Assembly: GCA_946122785.1 (NCBI GenBank)
Contig: CAMGYJ010000008.1
Location: forward strand, 9,263,475 to 9,327,474
Source of the DNA: Linum tenue
Taxonomy: Eukaryota > Streptophyta > Magnoliopsida > Malpighiales > Linaceae
Length of the DNA stretch: 64,000 bases
Reading direction: 5' to 3'
The notes below the pieces were generated by a model that saw only the letters and a list, made by a program, of their open reading frames with translations, had not been told where the DNA came from and searched no databases. Made by a program: the position numbers and the translations under genes. Below, piece after piece: positions 44,664 to 55,732 of the stretch; the first letter of the stretch is position 1; every line of letters begins with the position of its first letter.

Positions 44664-47600
44664 CCCTCCCTCAAATTGATGGTGCTGACGCAACATCAAT
44701 TTGTGTGCAAGAAACCAATGACGAGAAGTAGCAACAGCCTTGGTTAACAAATCTGTCGTCTGATCTTCAGAAGTAATATAGGTTAAGGCAAGCTGACCCT
44801 CAGTAACCAGTTGACGAATGAAGTGAACATGAACTTCGATATGCTTCGTACGATCATGTAGGACAGGATTGGTGGCAATCCTAATGGCACTGGTATTATC
44901 AGCATATAAACACATAGGAGATTGGCACGAAACGCCAAGGTCCCCTAATAAGCGCCGAAGCCAGACGAGCTCAGAGGTGACCTCTGACATCGAGCGATAC
45001 TCTGCTTCAGTAGAAGATTTGGCCACCCGATCCTGCTTCTTGCAACGCCAAGAAATGAATGAGGACCCAAGTTTGACACACCACCCAGACGTAGAACGAC
45101 GCGTGTCCAAACACCCTGCATAATCAGCATCCGCATAGGCCTCAAGCACAGAATCACTATCAGCCGGAAGGAAAAGACCAACATCCTGAGTACCACGAAG
45201 ATAACGAAGAATCCGCATGACTGCGACGAGATGAGATGAGCGAGGAGCCGCCATAAATTGACTAACCACCTGAACAGCATATGAAATGTCAGGACGAGTA
45301 TGGGTCAAGTAAATTAAACTCCCAACAAGGCTACGATATGTTGACCCATCAGGTAAGAGATCCCCATCATTCAGGCGAAGTTTCAGATGCTGTTCCATTG
45401 GTGTCGAACATGGTATACAGGAATCCATGTTCGCAGTCTCAAGAAGATCCACAATATATTTCTGTTGACCAACAAACAGACCAGCAGGGGAACGATGTAT
45501 CTCAAGTCCCAAAAAATAGGACAGATCACCCAATTCCTTGAGATTAAAGGCATCCCGAAGAGTTTGAGTGAGTAACTGAATTCCCTGGGCATCATCTCCA
45601 CTAATCACCATATCGTCAACATAAATGAGTAACACAGTCAACCCATGAGCCGTACGGCGAAGAAACAAGGATGGGTCATTGTCACTCTGACGAAAACCAG
45701 CCTGTAGAATAGTACCTTGAAATTTCTCGAACCAAGCCCGGGGAGCTTGTTTCAAGCCATATAACGATCGACGAAGTAAACATACCTTAGATTTATCCCC
45801 TTTGGCATAACCTGGAGGACATTCCATATAGATTGTCTCTTTTAAATCGCCGTGCAAGAACGCATTCTTGACATCCAACTGTTTCAAGCTCCATCCCTTC
45901 ATTGCCGCCACAGCCAACAATGTCCGAACCGTCTGCATTTTAGCTACAGGTGCGAATGTCTCCTCATAGTCAATGCCGAATTCCTGCTTGAAACCTTGAG
46001 CTACTACACGAGCACGATACCGCTCAATCGAACCATCCGGGTGCATTTTAATTGTATACACCCACTTAGAGCCAATAACCGACATGTCAGGACGACGATC
46101 AACAATATCCCATGTATGGGATGCTTCCAAAGCTTGAGTCTCAACAGCCATGGCATCATCCCAATTCTTGTCACCATGGGCCTGCTTATACGTGGCTGGA
46201 ACAAATAGTGGAGTAGTAGAGTAAGTAACAAAATCAGAAAAATGCAAGGGACGTTGCCCTTTGGTAGCGCGTAGGGAGCGTCGCGGAACAGGAGGGGAAT
46301 TGGGGGAGGACTGCGAGGACGCCTGCCCGGACAGCGTGAGATCCAAGCTCGAGCTAGAAGAACCCATGCTCGAGTGAGGAGAGAAATCAGCTCGTGATGA
46401 TGGCGATGAGTCCGACCTATGAGAAGAGGCCGAAGAGCTGGTGGGAGACTCATTAGTTATATCCATGGAAATGGATCCAGCCACGGATGAATCATGATCA
46501 TTATTAGCAGGTGAAGAAGCATCAGGAGGTTCGGCAAAGAAAAGCTGGGGGCGAAGAAAACTCACATCCTTCTTGGCCTCAGAACTCTTCTCCGCATAAT
46601 ACGACATATGCTCCAAGAATGCAACATGACAAGAAATCCGAATACGCCGATTCACCACATCGTAACATACGTACCCCTTGTGTTTGTCACTGTAACCAAC
46701 AAACACACACTTCGTTGCCTTTGGACTAAGTTTGTGTCTCTCCCGCTTCGGAAGAAGCACATAACAAATACACCCAAATACACGAAGCCACGCATAGTCA
46801 GGCTGACGCTGATACAGGGCTTCATACGGACTTCGTTGGGCGAGCACAGGCGTGATCTGCCGGTTAATTAAGTACACCACAGTGTGTACCGCTTCAACCC
46901 AGAATGTTGTAGGAATGTTAGACTGAAACAGAAGTGCCCGAGTTAATTCCAAGACATGTCGATGCTTTCTTTCAACCAACCCATTTTGCTGAGATACGCC
47001 AGGACAAGACTGTTGAGGAAGAATCCCGTGTGCTTTAAAAAAAACTTGCAATGGTCCAGATGAGAATTCCCCTCCAGGATCAGATCGAATCACCTTTATT
47101 GTCTTCCCAAATTGGGTTTGAATCATCTGAATGAACTCTTTAGCTATCCCAAGAAGATCAGACTTCTGACGTAGAAAATATACCCAGGTAAAACGAGTAG
47201 TCTGATCTATAAATAGAGCAAAGTATCTAAAACCAACACGAGAGGTAACTGTAGATGGACCCCACAAATCTGTGTGAACCAACTCAAATGGCTCAGTATA
47301 AGGCGTAGTACTCGAACTAAATGAATGCTGAGAAAGTTTTGCTTCCAAACAATGAGTACATGGATGGGAAGAATCATTAACAAAAGTGCCTGACAAAAGC
47401 TTATTCTTAAACATTTCTAACAACCAGGCCGAGTGGGGATGTCCCAAACGTCGATGCCATAAATCCCAATTTGACAAATTAACAGAAAAACCAACAGTCT
47501 GATCTGATGACAACCCGAAATGGGCACCCTTTCCATCCAAATCCAGCCGCCCATCAAAGCCATCAAACCGCGCCAGCTGATAAACTCGACCAACCTTAGT

Positions 47601-49010
47601 CCCGTGTCCTAGCTCCTTCCCCGTTCTCTTGTCCTGCACAACACAACCATTGTCATCAAAGGTGATACTACAGCCAGACTCCGCCAATTGTCCAACTGAA
47701 ACCAAATTAGGGACAAGTTTGGGCACATAAAGAGTGTTCTGAAGACATATCCCAGGCTGATCGATCACCCCTATCCCCTTAGCAGTAATACAAGACCCAT
47801 CAGCCACCTGTAACTGAGGGGAATCGACTGATTGCAGGCGACGAAAAGAAGAACTAGAGCTAGTCATATGATTAAATGCAGCCGAATCAAGATGCCAAGT
47901 GGGAGAAGAACGAGAAGGCATACCCGCTGTGAACACTGAGCCTAAGGCAGATGGAAGAGCATCACGAACCACTTCCTGAAGCATTTGACGAATAGAATCC
48001 TGAGTAAGACCAGCAGGGGCAGGAGAGAAGGGAGCCACAGCATAGGCAGGAGCAGCAACAACCCCGCGATGAGAAGCTCCAGCCCGAGCCCGTCCCTTTC
48101 TAGCTAGAATCGGGCATGCCCCAATCTGATGACCTGCTTCCTTACAGTAGTTGCACTCATTTCTCTTAGGGCAATGAAGCTTAACATGTCCGGGCTCTTT
48201 ACAATGAAAACAAATCACCGGACCACTGGAAGCACGATGAAATCGAGGCCGGCCAGAACCCACAGCATATGCCGAGAGATCCCCAGCTGAAGAACCAGTC
48301 CCAGACACGGAATCACCAGCAGAACCGACAGAAGAACCTGCCCCACGTACCAAGAATGCTGAAGCTGAATTATCCGCACCATGTAAGTCAATTTTAGCTT
48401 GACTCCGCAGCCTTGTCTCTTCCCGAATCAGCTCACCTAAAACAGCCTCAATAGTAGCAATATTTCGATGAAGAAGCGAAGAGCGAATACCTTCAAATTC
48501 CGGACGAAGCTTCATTAAGAAGGTCATTAGGCGCGAGCTAGCACGTTCTTGAAGAATTTCAGCTGAAGCCGAACTTGAGACAAGTGAGGCAGTTAATAAA
48601 TCAAGTTCCGTCCAAAGAGTGACCGCCTCCTGGTAGTAGGCACGAACATCCATATCGCCTTGAGACAATTGAGCAAGCGCAAGCTCGAGTTCGAACTTAC
48701 GAGAAGCACTTGATTGAGTATGCAGCCCACGGAGATGATTCCACATAGCGTTCGCGGTGGAGAAGCCGCGCAAGCTCAGCGCTATAGCAGGATCCACCGA
48801 GCCTAATATCCACCCCATTATTTGAGCATTGTGAACTACCCAGTCATCCCTATCTTTGGCAGGCGCCTTATCATCAGGTTCGGCCAAGGTGCCATCCAAA
48901 ACTGAAAGAAGTCTACGTCCTTGAACAAACACACGAAACTGAAGTTCCCAAAGGGCATAATTTCGCCCATCAAACCGAACAGAAATTGAGTCCATCTTAG
49001 AAGCATCCAT
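44658..49010 (-). CDS. copia Gag-Pol polyprotein
   Basis: One open frame of 1,450 residues from the ATG at 49010 (MDASKMDS) to a stop just inside the 3' LTR. The frame is also open for 63 codons upstream, but that stretch is hydrophobic and unlike Gag, so I take the inner start. In order: the Gag segment (RNYALWELQF), two CCHC knuckles (CFHCKEPGHVKLHC; CNYCKEAGHQIGAC), protease with LDSAAFNHMT (DSA instead of the usual DSG), the integrase HHCC finger and D,D,E core (HTDLWGP; RSDPGGEF; NGLVERKH), reverse transcriptase with DVKNAFLHGDL and the catalytic YVDD, and RNase H (YADADYAGC; SSTEAEY). No stop or frameshift interrupts it. The product copies and integrates the element. Confidence 0.96.
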   Translation of the reverse strand: MDASKMDSISVRFDGRNYALWELQFRVFVQGRRLLSVLDGTLAEPDDKAPAKDRDDWVVHNAQIMGWILGSVDPAIALSLRGFSTANAMWNHLRGLHTQSSASRKFELELALAQLSQGDMDVRAYYQEAVTLWTELDLLTASLVSSSASAEILQERASSRLMTFLMKLRPEFEGIRSSLLHRNIATIEAVLGELIREETRLRSQAKIDLHGADNSASAFLVRGAGSSVGSAGDSVSGTGSSAGDLSAYAVGSGRPRFHRASSGPVICFHCKEPGHVKLHCPKRNECNYCKEAGHQIGACPILARKGRARAGASHRGVVAAPAYAVAPFSPAPAGLTQDSIRQMLQEVVRDALPSALGSVFTAGMPSRSSPTWHLDSAAFNHMTSSSSSFRRLQSVDSPQLQVADGSCITAKGIGVIDQPGICLQNTLYVPKLVPNLVSVGQLAESGCSITFDDNGCVVQDKRTGKELGHGTKVGRVYQLARFDGFDGRLDLDGKGAHFGLSSDQTVGFSVNLSNWDLWHRRLGHPHSAWLLEMFKNKLLSGTFVNDSSHPCTHCLEAKLSQHSFSSSTTPYTEPFELVHTDLWGPSTVTSRVGFRYFALFIDQTTRFTWVYFLRQKSDLLGIAKEFIQMIQTQFGKTIKVIRSDPGGEFSSGPLQVFFKAHGILPQQSCPGVSQQNGLVERKHRHVLELTRALLFQSNIPTTFWVEAVHTVVYLINRQITPVLAQRSPYEALYQRQPDYAWLRVFGCICYVLLPKRERHKLSPKATKCVFVGYSDKHKGYVCYDVVNRRIRISCHVAFLEHMSYYAEKSSEAKKDVSFLRPQLFFAEPPDASSPANNDHDSSVAGSISMDITNESPTSSSASSHRSDSSPSSRADFSPHSSMGSSSSSLDLTLSGQASSQSSPNSPPVPRRSLRATKGQRPLHFSDFVTYSTTPLFVPATYKQAHGDKNWDDAMAVETQALEASHTWDIVDRRPDMSVIGSKWVYTIKMHPDGSIERYRARVVAQGFKQEFGIDYEETFAPVAKMQTVRTLLAVAAMKGWSLKQLDVKNAFLHGDLKETIYMECPPGYAKGDKSKVCLLRRSLYGLKQAPRAWFEKFQGTILQAGFRQSDNDPSLFLRRTAHGLTVLLIYVDDMVISGDDAQGIQLLTQTLRDAFNLKELGDLSYFLGLEIHRSPAGLFVGQQKYIVDLLETANMDSCIPCSTPMEQHLKLRLNDGDLLPDGSTYRSLVGSLIYLTHTRPDISYAVQVVSQFMAAPRSSHLVAVMRILRYLRGTQDVGLFLPADSDSVLEAYADADYAGCLDTRRSTSGWCVKLGSSFISWRCKKQDRVAKSSTEAEYRSMSEVTSELVWLRRLLGDLGVSCQSPMCLYADNTSAIRIATNPVLHDRTKHIEVHVHFIRQLVTEGQLALTYITSEDQTTDLLTKAVATSRHWFLAHKLMLRQHHQFEGGC
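44664..44675 (-). other. polypurine tract of the copia element
   Basis: The minus strand reads TTTGAGGGAGGG directly before the 3' LTR. It lies in the last codons of the polyprotein frame. Confidence 0.8.
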
Positions 49011-49258
49011 AATGAACAAGGACACGCAGAGAAGCCAAGCCCAAGCAAGATAACAAAAAACACAGCAGGAGAACCAAGAAACCTGAAGTAATAATAACAC
49101 ACGTGTTGCAGCCGCAAACCACAAGGACACCCAGAAATACACGCGCTGCAGCCGCAAACCACCAGAAGAAGAAAGCCGGCGAAACAAGAAGGCCGACACC
49201 CAGAAAACACAGCTGTCGAAGAATTAAAAAAACTGAAATCCCTGATGATTAAGCCCGA

Positions 49259-49271
49259 GGCTCTGATACCA
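49259..49271 (-). other. primer-binding site, initiator tRNA-Met type
   Basis: The minus strand reads TGGTATCAGAGCC immediately after the 5' LTR. This is the standard initiator methionine tRNA primer site of plant copia elements. Confidence 0.92.
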
Positions 49272-49518
49272 TGTTAAACGAGATCACAAGAACGAAAACG
49301 ACACCAGATTTACGTGGTATCCTCAACGAATATCGTTGAGACTAATCCACGGAGAGGAGCAACCTCTCAGAGTCTATGTTATAGAATGATAGCCGAAAAT
49401 CTTAGGTTACAGCAGAGGAGGCTTTTCCACATATATACCCAGCCTCCTAACCCTATTAGGCTTACGTAATTAAACACTAAAACTGGTTAATTACAATTTG
49501 CTACTTTAACTTCTAACA
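49272..49518 (-). repeat. 5' LTR of the copia element
   Basis: 247 bp, identical by eye to the left copy. It should hold the promoter of the element, driving transcription leftwards. Confidence 0.97.
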
Positions 49519-49523
49519 AGTTT

Positions 49524-50152
49524 AAGGGGCCGTTAATCACTGAGGATGAAGTTGAGCTTGTTGACTATATGGATCAAGGGTTAGAAAAAAATATTAATGA
49601 GAGGATACTTGTGGGGATGAGTAATTAGCGACTTTAGGGCACAAAACTCAATTGTCTCTCCCTTTCTTGTCGGTTATGGCTGATGAATGGCGACTTAGGT
49701 GTTTGTAGGGCCTTTGGGCTGTGAGATGGACAGATCTATTCCCATAATAACGTAATAGACGATAAATGACAAAATTTACTGTCTTAGAAGTTCTATCAAT
49801 GTTACCATGCATAGTGTGTCTCGATCTTTACTTTGGATTTTGGATATTCTTCTTTGTTTATTGATCACATGACTCGATATAACTTATCATATCTATCTGT
49901 CTTTAATGACAACGCCTGCCTTCCATGATATTTCTGCATTACTTATTTACATGCATGATGTTGATGAGCATGACATATGCTATACTAACTCAGGGACAAT
50001 AAATAAGAGTGTGAACAGATAATTATTTTGTGTTTATGTTTACTAATTATGTTACCTCAATCACGGCAGCTGCAAATATAGAAATACTTTTATATTGATA
50101 TGTTGGTCCCAAGCATGATCTCTATTTTCTAATGAAAGAGCAATCCACTTAA
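49524..50152. other. spacer
   Basis: An open stretch of about 35 codons directly after the copia insertion (49520-49628) has protein-like composition, but I cannot identify it. Nothing else is seen. Confidence 0.35.
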
Positions 50153-50160
50153 GAGAACAT

Positions 50161-50870
50161 TAGGGATGGCAACCCTAACCGGAAATTCGGGTGCCCGCCC
50201 GAAACCGCACCAGTCAAACGGGGAAAAATCGAGTTGACCGGGTGACGGGTCGGGGACGGGCAAACCCGAACAGTTGACGGAGCGGTGATGGATTCATCAC
50301 AATCCGCCCCATAACCGCCCGACAACTATCCGTCTCTTCCGAATTCCAATCACCATTCCCAGCCTCCGTTGAAGAGGCAGCCCAACTGCAGCTGCAGAAC
50401 CCAGTTTGGACATGAAGGATGAGGATTTTGTCTCCCACTCCTCCCAGTAGCGGGTATGGGAATAGCCAAGCGATTCTCCCTCTCCTCAATTCTCCCACTT
50501 CTCGACTCATATCTATAATGCCGAAGTGACGGTGACGATGGAATCAGGAATCTGACGGCAGCGGCGATGGAAGAAGGGGATCTGCGGATAAGCAACCGCT
50601 GTTGTGATCCCTGCCTCTTTCTGTCTTCTTCTCTCTTCTACCCAACGATGGTTGGTGGTGCAGAGAAGAATGGGAGCTTCGCAACGGTGGAGGAATGGCA
50701 AAGTCCCCGCGGGGTTTCAGGTAAACCCGTTATCCGAGGTCGGGCGGGTGGCGGTGGGATTTGTGTCCCCGAGGGTGCGGGTGTGGGTGGTTTCTCCGAC
50801 CCGGGGAGATCTCGCGGGCGAGGAGCAGATGCTGGGAAACCGTCCCTGATCCGCCCCGTTGCCAACCCTA
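50161..50870. mobile_element. non-autonomous hAT-type element, 710 bp, GC-rich
   Basis: The left end is TAGGGATGGCAAC; the right end, read on the other strand, is TAGGGTTGGCAAC (12 of 13). The flanks are GAGAACAT (50153-50160) and GAGAACTT (50871-50878), an 8-bp duplication with one mismatch. GGGTGCCCGCCCG, GACGGGTCGGGGACGGGC and similar words recur near both ends. Overlapping open frames on both strands come from base composition; I identify no protein. Confidence 0.8.
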
Positions 50871-50878
50871 GAGAACTT

Positions 50879-52860
50879 TCTTTGACTTCGTTGTTTTCCT
50901 TTAGTTATCGATGATGCTGATGAACTCGTGGATTCTACATTATGTTTATATATTTTAGTGGGGTCTTGTTTTAACTAGTTAGTTAGTCGTCGTTCTTGAC
51001 TTGGGAGAAGACTATAAAGCATCTGTTACCATATATATACAGAAGAAGCTAGGAAAACAAAAGTGGGACACAAAAGGAAAGTCCTCCGTGCGCCAAAGAA
51101 TACAAGAAAGTCGTTTCGAGAGTACTGTTACTCAAATAGACGAGCCATGCCCATGATCGAGTTCATGACCTTCCAAGTTACCGCCATTTCTCACTTCCAC
51201 TAACTGCGGAGCCAAATGGGTTGGCTCATTAATTCTTGACATGTAGATCTAGAATAGGGGGGCAAGCAGTACTAAACCTTGTTCATATTCCGTAGTTCTG
51301 TTCTTTAACGGTGACGATAATCGTTGTCATTTGAGTTGACTCGATCGAATAGAACTTCATTGTATATGTTTAGGCTCAAGCCCATTGATTCTCGTTGACG
51401 AAGTTGCAAAGTTCATGTCTAGGTCTCAGTTTGCCTCTATCCTCTTCTTTGACCAAGTTAATTAAGGGCCCAAAACTAATTGAGATTGTACATATGAGCC
51501 TCGCGACAAGGCAATAGAAACGACGTAATCTTAATCTTTACCAAAATAAACTTAATACGTGTTCTTTTGGATGAAGCAATTAGATAGTGGAAATTGGAAA
51601 ATATATATGGCATATTAAGACCTTCATGCTAAATAAGTGTCTATTGGGAAAAAAATATGTGCTGCAAAATGCTGCAGTTTTTTATAAGGGTGATATAGGT
51701 TTGCTTTTATGTGGTTAGGTATTAAATAATACATGGATTCTCAAGGTTCAAAATACCACTAGGCCCTGCAGATTCTTATTTTGCATATGTGGAGGTGCGG
51801 TTGTTGTCCTACTTTGTAACCCTTACTGGACAATTTTGACTCAAAATTCAAATTGATTGTCAATACTAACGATAAGCTCTTTTAACTATTTACGACTCGA
51901 CATACATTACTTATGTGGCTGCCAAATGTTGTCAGGTCAGTCAGTCAACTACTATCTATAAAAAAATTCAATCAAAGGACCAAAGAAGCAAAAGAAAATT
52001 AGTTGTCAAACACTCAAAAGAGAATTATTTTTTAGCTGTCCTTATAATTTATTTTTTATTTTGAGAAATTGAAATGGAATAAAAATTTTGAATTAGAATC
52101 ATTAATATTAATTATATATATAGATGATAATAATTATCATAAATTGATAATAAAATAAAAAATCCCAAACATCGTCGGTTACCCAAGTACGACACATATA
52201 GTCGTGTGCAACAACGCGCACTTGACACGTCTGGCCGTGGCCGGCAACACATTTTCTTAACGCTCGACCGTGGTTGGCGACCCGTGTATGGTACGTCACC
52301 TGCGGTCTTCAGCGAGAAAGGAGACAATGGCAAAGGGGCGATGGTCGGAGATGGTGGTCAACCGTCGAGGGTTGCCGACATTGGTTTCCGGCTACGGCGA
52401 CCTGCAAGGAGAGATTGTTTGGAGAAAGTATTTAGAAAAGAGAGAAGTTTTTTGTTTGAGGTAACAATAGATATAATTCATTAAATTTAAAGAAATAATA
52501 AACATCAGAGTGTGAACATAGTTAGATATTTCTTCTTCCGAACTCTTTCGCTGGCAATAGAGGAAAAAGATCTTGTGCATAACTCTACAGTTAATAACCA
52601 TGCATAATACAATCACAATCCGCGACATCAGCGCCCCTTCTCTCTCCTAGAAAGTCTTTAATAATTCTCCCTTAATCTTTAACGGATGATTTCTCACTCG
52701 TTTTAAGTTAGAATTTAAATTAATTTATTGCACAATTATATCATATTAATTGTGCTCTTCAAAATGACATTCACTTGATATATTTTTGGAACATAAAAAA
52801 ATTGAGCAATTTTCTACCTGTCTATACCATATGTCATATGGTATTGACTAGTATTAAATA
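50879..52860. other. AT-rich spacer with one GC-richer patch
   Basis: About 2 kb without a supported gene. At 52195-52430 a GC-rich patch has repeated CGTGG/GGCCG/GGCGAC words and short open frames in several frames. I do not recognise a protein. Confidence 0.45.
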
Positions 52861-53710
52861 AGAGCATACAATATGGTATGAAAGATACCACCTCATACCA
52901 GGGTGGTATAGTATGATATGGAGTTGGTAACGAGAGGTATGAAATTTTCACCCAGAAATTTTTAGATCCAATAGATTAATTGTGCTACCACTCCAACAGT
53001 GGAGACCATCGTCGGGTCCTTCATGAGCTCTGGTGGCGGCGCAGTGCTCATGGAGGCAGCGAACTTGGGTCTTGTCCTCTTGGTGACGAGGTACCGGAAG
53101 ATGCGATGGTTGGTGAGGGAGTCCCCCTTCCTGGTGAAGGCCGGCGGTGCGCTCCTCTCCCTCGTGATCTCGCTAGTCACAAATGACTATCTCAGCGAGA
53201 AGTCAGTGTCGGTCGCTATGTATGCTGGTTTTGCTGCCCTCTACGCGTTTTCCCTCTTCCGTCTTCTCCGATGCAAGTACGATCTCAACATCCAAAACAC
53301 TGCTCTCGGATTAGCCGCCTTGAGGGTGCTTGAGGATCGTAACTAGTTGGTGGGTTACGTCTTCGTACCTTGTGCCCTTGTCGTATACTATCTGAGGTAC
53401 TGGTTCGAGATGCATTTTTTTTTGCACAAATAGAACGAGTTCGTTGTGTTCTACAAAATGAGATCCATTTTCAATATGTTTTTAGAAAGAAACTTTTTTT
53501 TGTCTCTCGTTACCAACTGCATACCTTATGGTATCTTTTTCATTTTTAAGTCATTTTTGAAAATTTTTGCAATGAAGGAACGAGTTCATCATAATCTATT
53601 GGATCTACAAATTTCTGGGTGAACAAAATACAGGACCAAAAAATACCGCACAATACCACCCTGATATGGGGTGGTATCTTGTGGTACACATTGTATCATA
53701 ATATAGAGTT
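52861..53710. mobile_element. inverted-repeat element carrying a gene fragment
   Basis: The left arm, about 52861-52978, is the inverted counterpart of the right arm, about 53593-53710. The core TTCACCCAGAAATTT.TAGATC and the outer ATACCACC..ATA.CAGGGTGGTAT occur on both sides in opposite orientation. A further inverted piece (GTTGGTAACGAGAG at the left, CTCTCGTTACCAAC at 53513) lies inside. The GC-rich interior contains an open frame. I could not fix a target duplication, so the superfamily is unknown. Confidence 0.65.
52999..53346 (+). CDS. unidentified membrane-protein-like frame inside the inverted-repeat element
   Basis: An open frame of about 115 codons to TAG at 53344-53346. The first in-frame ATG is at 53023 (MSSGGGAVLMEAANL). 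Three hydrophobic stretches are visible (near GLVLLV, GGALLSLVISLV and MYAGFAALYAFSLF), separated by basic segments, so a small membrane protein or a piece of one is likely. A CAACAG just before the GTGGAG at 52999 could be an acceptor remaining from a larger gene. GC content and codon use differ from the AT-rich surroundings. I do not recognise the family. It is most simply a gene fragment carried by the transposon, but an expressed short gene cannot be excluded. Confidence 0.4.
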   Translation: METIVGSFMSSGGGAVLMEAANLGLVLLVTRYRKMRWLVRESPFLVKAGGALLSLVISLVTNDYLSEKSVSVAMYAGFAALYAFSLFRLLRCKYDLNIQNTALGLAALRVLEDRN

Positions 53711-53715
53711 AATGT

Positions 53716-53862
53716 GACAAATAGTTATGAAAAAACAACTATTTGTCATAAAAACCTGACAAATATTACAAAAATTTCCCTCGTCACATATGACATTTTA
53801 TTGTGACAAAATAATAATAACAAAATTCTTTTTTGTCATAATAGCATGAATATTTTGTAGTG
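53716..53862. mobile_element. right-hand terminus of a CACTA-like element
   Basis: The stretch ends in TTTTGTAGTG (53853-53862), whose reverse complement CACTACAAAA is the classic CACTA end. Subterminal TTGTGACAAA/TTTGTCATAA words repeat inwards, including a perfect hairpin at 53716-53747 (GACAAATAGTT, ten-base loop, AACTATTTGTC). The opposite end of this element was not found. Confidence 0.55.
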
Positions 53863-55732
53863 ATTCTCATGCTCTATTTTATGATGATATGATGAATTAC
53901 GTGTTAAATAGATTAGATTAGATAAGTAATAGCTGTCAATAGTTGACTCTGATCTTTAAGTAGATTAGATTGGAGTACATCAGTAATATATGTTGATTGG
54001 TTGTGATTGAATAGGTAATAGTTTAGTTAGTGCTCATGGATGAGAGCCCAAGAGAGTGGGCTATCCTTGGAGGGATGTTGTTTGCATAGTGATTGCTTGT
54101 GTTGATGTTATTTGTAGGTTGGTGAATGGATGAGTGTTTTGTGTGTATGAACGGATGACTGATTTTTTTTGTTATATTTTGGTGTATCACCACCGAGAGC
54201 GTTGTGTTGAGCAAGAAACTCTTTATTACATTATCCTTCGTCCAGCCGGAGTATTTTTGCTCTTATTTGGGTTGTCTTCCTGTGCAATATCTTCAACTCC
54301 TATGTCGCAAAAAAACAAGATGATAGTTCTTCGAGAAGGTCGACATGGGGGATAGACAAAAGTAATGACTTTGGAACCTTCAGCATGAGGCACACCATAC
54401 TTTTCCTAAAACCTTTAAAAGAATTTAGTTAAGTTAATTCAAAAAGATTGTTGCTTTTAATATCTATTATACAAACAACAATGTAATAGACATGAGAAGA
54501 ATGACGATGATCTCTGTTTTTTTAGGAATATGAAGAGTACTTGTGTTCTCACAAATCTAAGATGGTTCTTCCACTTTCTCACCAAGAATCTCAGAAGAAA
54601 GACATCGTTTCAGTATGAATTATTGATGGTTGGAAATATGATGAAAAGAACTAAGTTATTGTTTAAGGAATGAATTATTGGTTTTCGGAAGTATGATGAA
54701 AAGAACTCCATTTTTTTAAGAAACGTATAGAGAAGTTTTGATTTGATGTAAATCCACATGAAAATCATCGGTTCGTAAATATTATTTTTTAATATTTTTC
54801 ATTTTCTTTCTCAATGTACATAAAATTGACTATGGCATCTCCATCACCATCTTCCTTCCATCTCATCCACTAGTAGCATCTCTTTGTTGCTTATTTCACT
54901 AGCTATTTGGTTGCTTCTTTGTTTATAAAATGTTTTGTTTCATTATGATAATGTATGTTCTATTACTTAGATTAGTAATGCATATCAGTGATCAGTTTGA
55001 TTGAATGGATGGTATTATGTTAAGTAATGTTTCATCTCTCCAAACATATATATGGGTTGGGTTAGTTTGTTGATGTTTAATTTATTGGAGTTTAGTCCAA
55101 TATCTAAGAGGGGTATTTCTACCTCATTTGGTGTCAATTTCTCAATTTGGAATAAGTTTCTTGCATGCATCATCATCTTAGTCTTTTTATCACCAGTAGT
55201 CAGGAGATAGAAGAGAGCTTTCTTTTCTCATTTAGTTTTATCATGCATTTGAAATGTTGAATCCTCAAATCGTAGTAAACTGATGAACATATGTTTTTAT
55301 CATAATTGTTTTCTATTTGAGTGTGGTTGGATGCATGTATATATATGTACGAAAGGATGATGATTATAGTTTTTCTCAGGTTTAGTTTTGATGTCATTTT
55401 ATTTGTGTGGAGCAAGTAGTTCCATAAGAACACTAAACTCAACCCAGCCATAGTTGTCTATGTTGTTGTTTGGTCTATCTCGATACTGGGTAATTTTTCA
55501 ATACAGACCTATATTGTGTTTCTGACTCGATGTCAAAGATCCGTAAGACAAGTATTGCTATCTAAGATAAACTTAGTCAATATTATTGTCTCATTTTACT
55601 TAGTTATTCGTTGTAGTCACACCAATCTCTTCGGCTAGATGCACTTGTTGTATGTACTTCATGTGTTTTATTAACATAGTTATCATAAAAAAAAAGTAAT
55701 TCAATATTGTGTTATTAAACTATGAAAGTGTA
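53863..55732. other. AT-rich spacer with a repeat also found at 57.8 kb
   Basis: No supported gene. The segment about 54615-54760 (ATTGATGGTTGGAAATATGA, AAGTATGATGAAAA words) recurs in diverged form at about 57785-57915, in the same orientation and about 3.17 kb away. Confidence 0.45.

Larger units (their letters stand above)
44417..49518 (-). mobile_element. complete Ty1/copia retrotransposon
   Basis: It spans 5.1 kb, with LTRs at 44417-44663 and 49272-49518 that I find identical over 247 bp. The target duplication AGTTT is at 44412-44416 and 49519-49523. The primer-binding site, the purine tract and a single uninterrupted polyprotein are all present. Identical LTRs and an open frame indicate a very young, possibly still mobile, autonomous copy. 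The domain order protease, integrase, reverse transcriptase, RNase H defines Ty1/copia. Confidence 0.97.

Noticed and set aside
44869..46871. Plus-strand frames inside the copia element
   Set aside because: They are antisense to the intact polyprotein and have no family features.
48836..49210. Hydrophobic 63-codon extension before the copia Gag start
   Set aside because: It is in frame but unlike Gag, and a good ATG with the typical Gag start lies at 49010; more likely untranslated leader.
50214..50914. Several 60-115-codon frames near 50.2-50.9 kb as possible genes
   Set aside because: They lie within a hAT-type element built from GGGCGGG-like words and match nothing I know.
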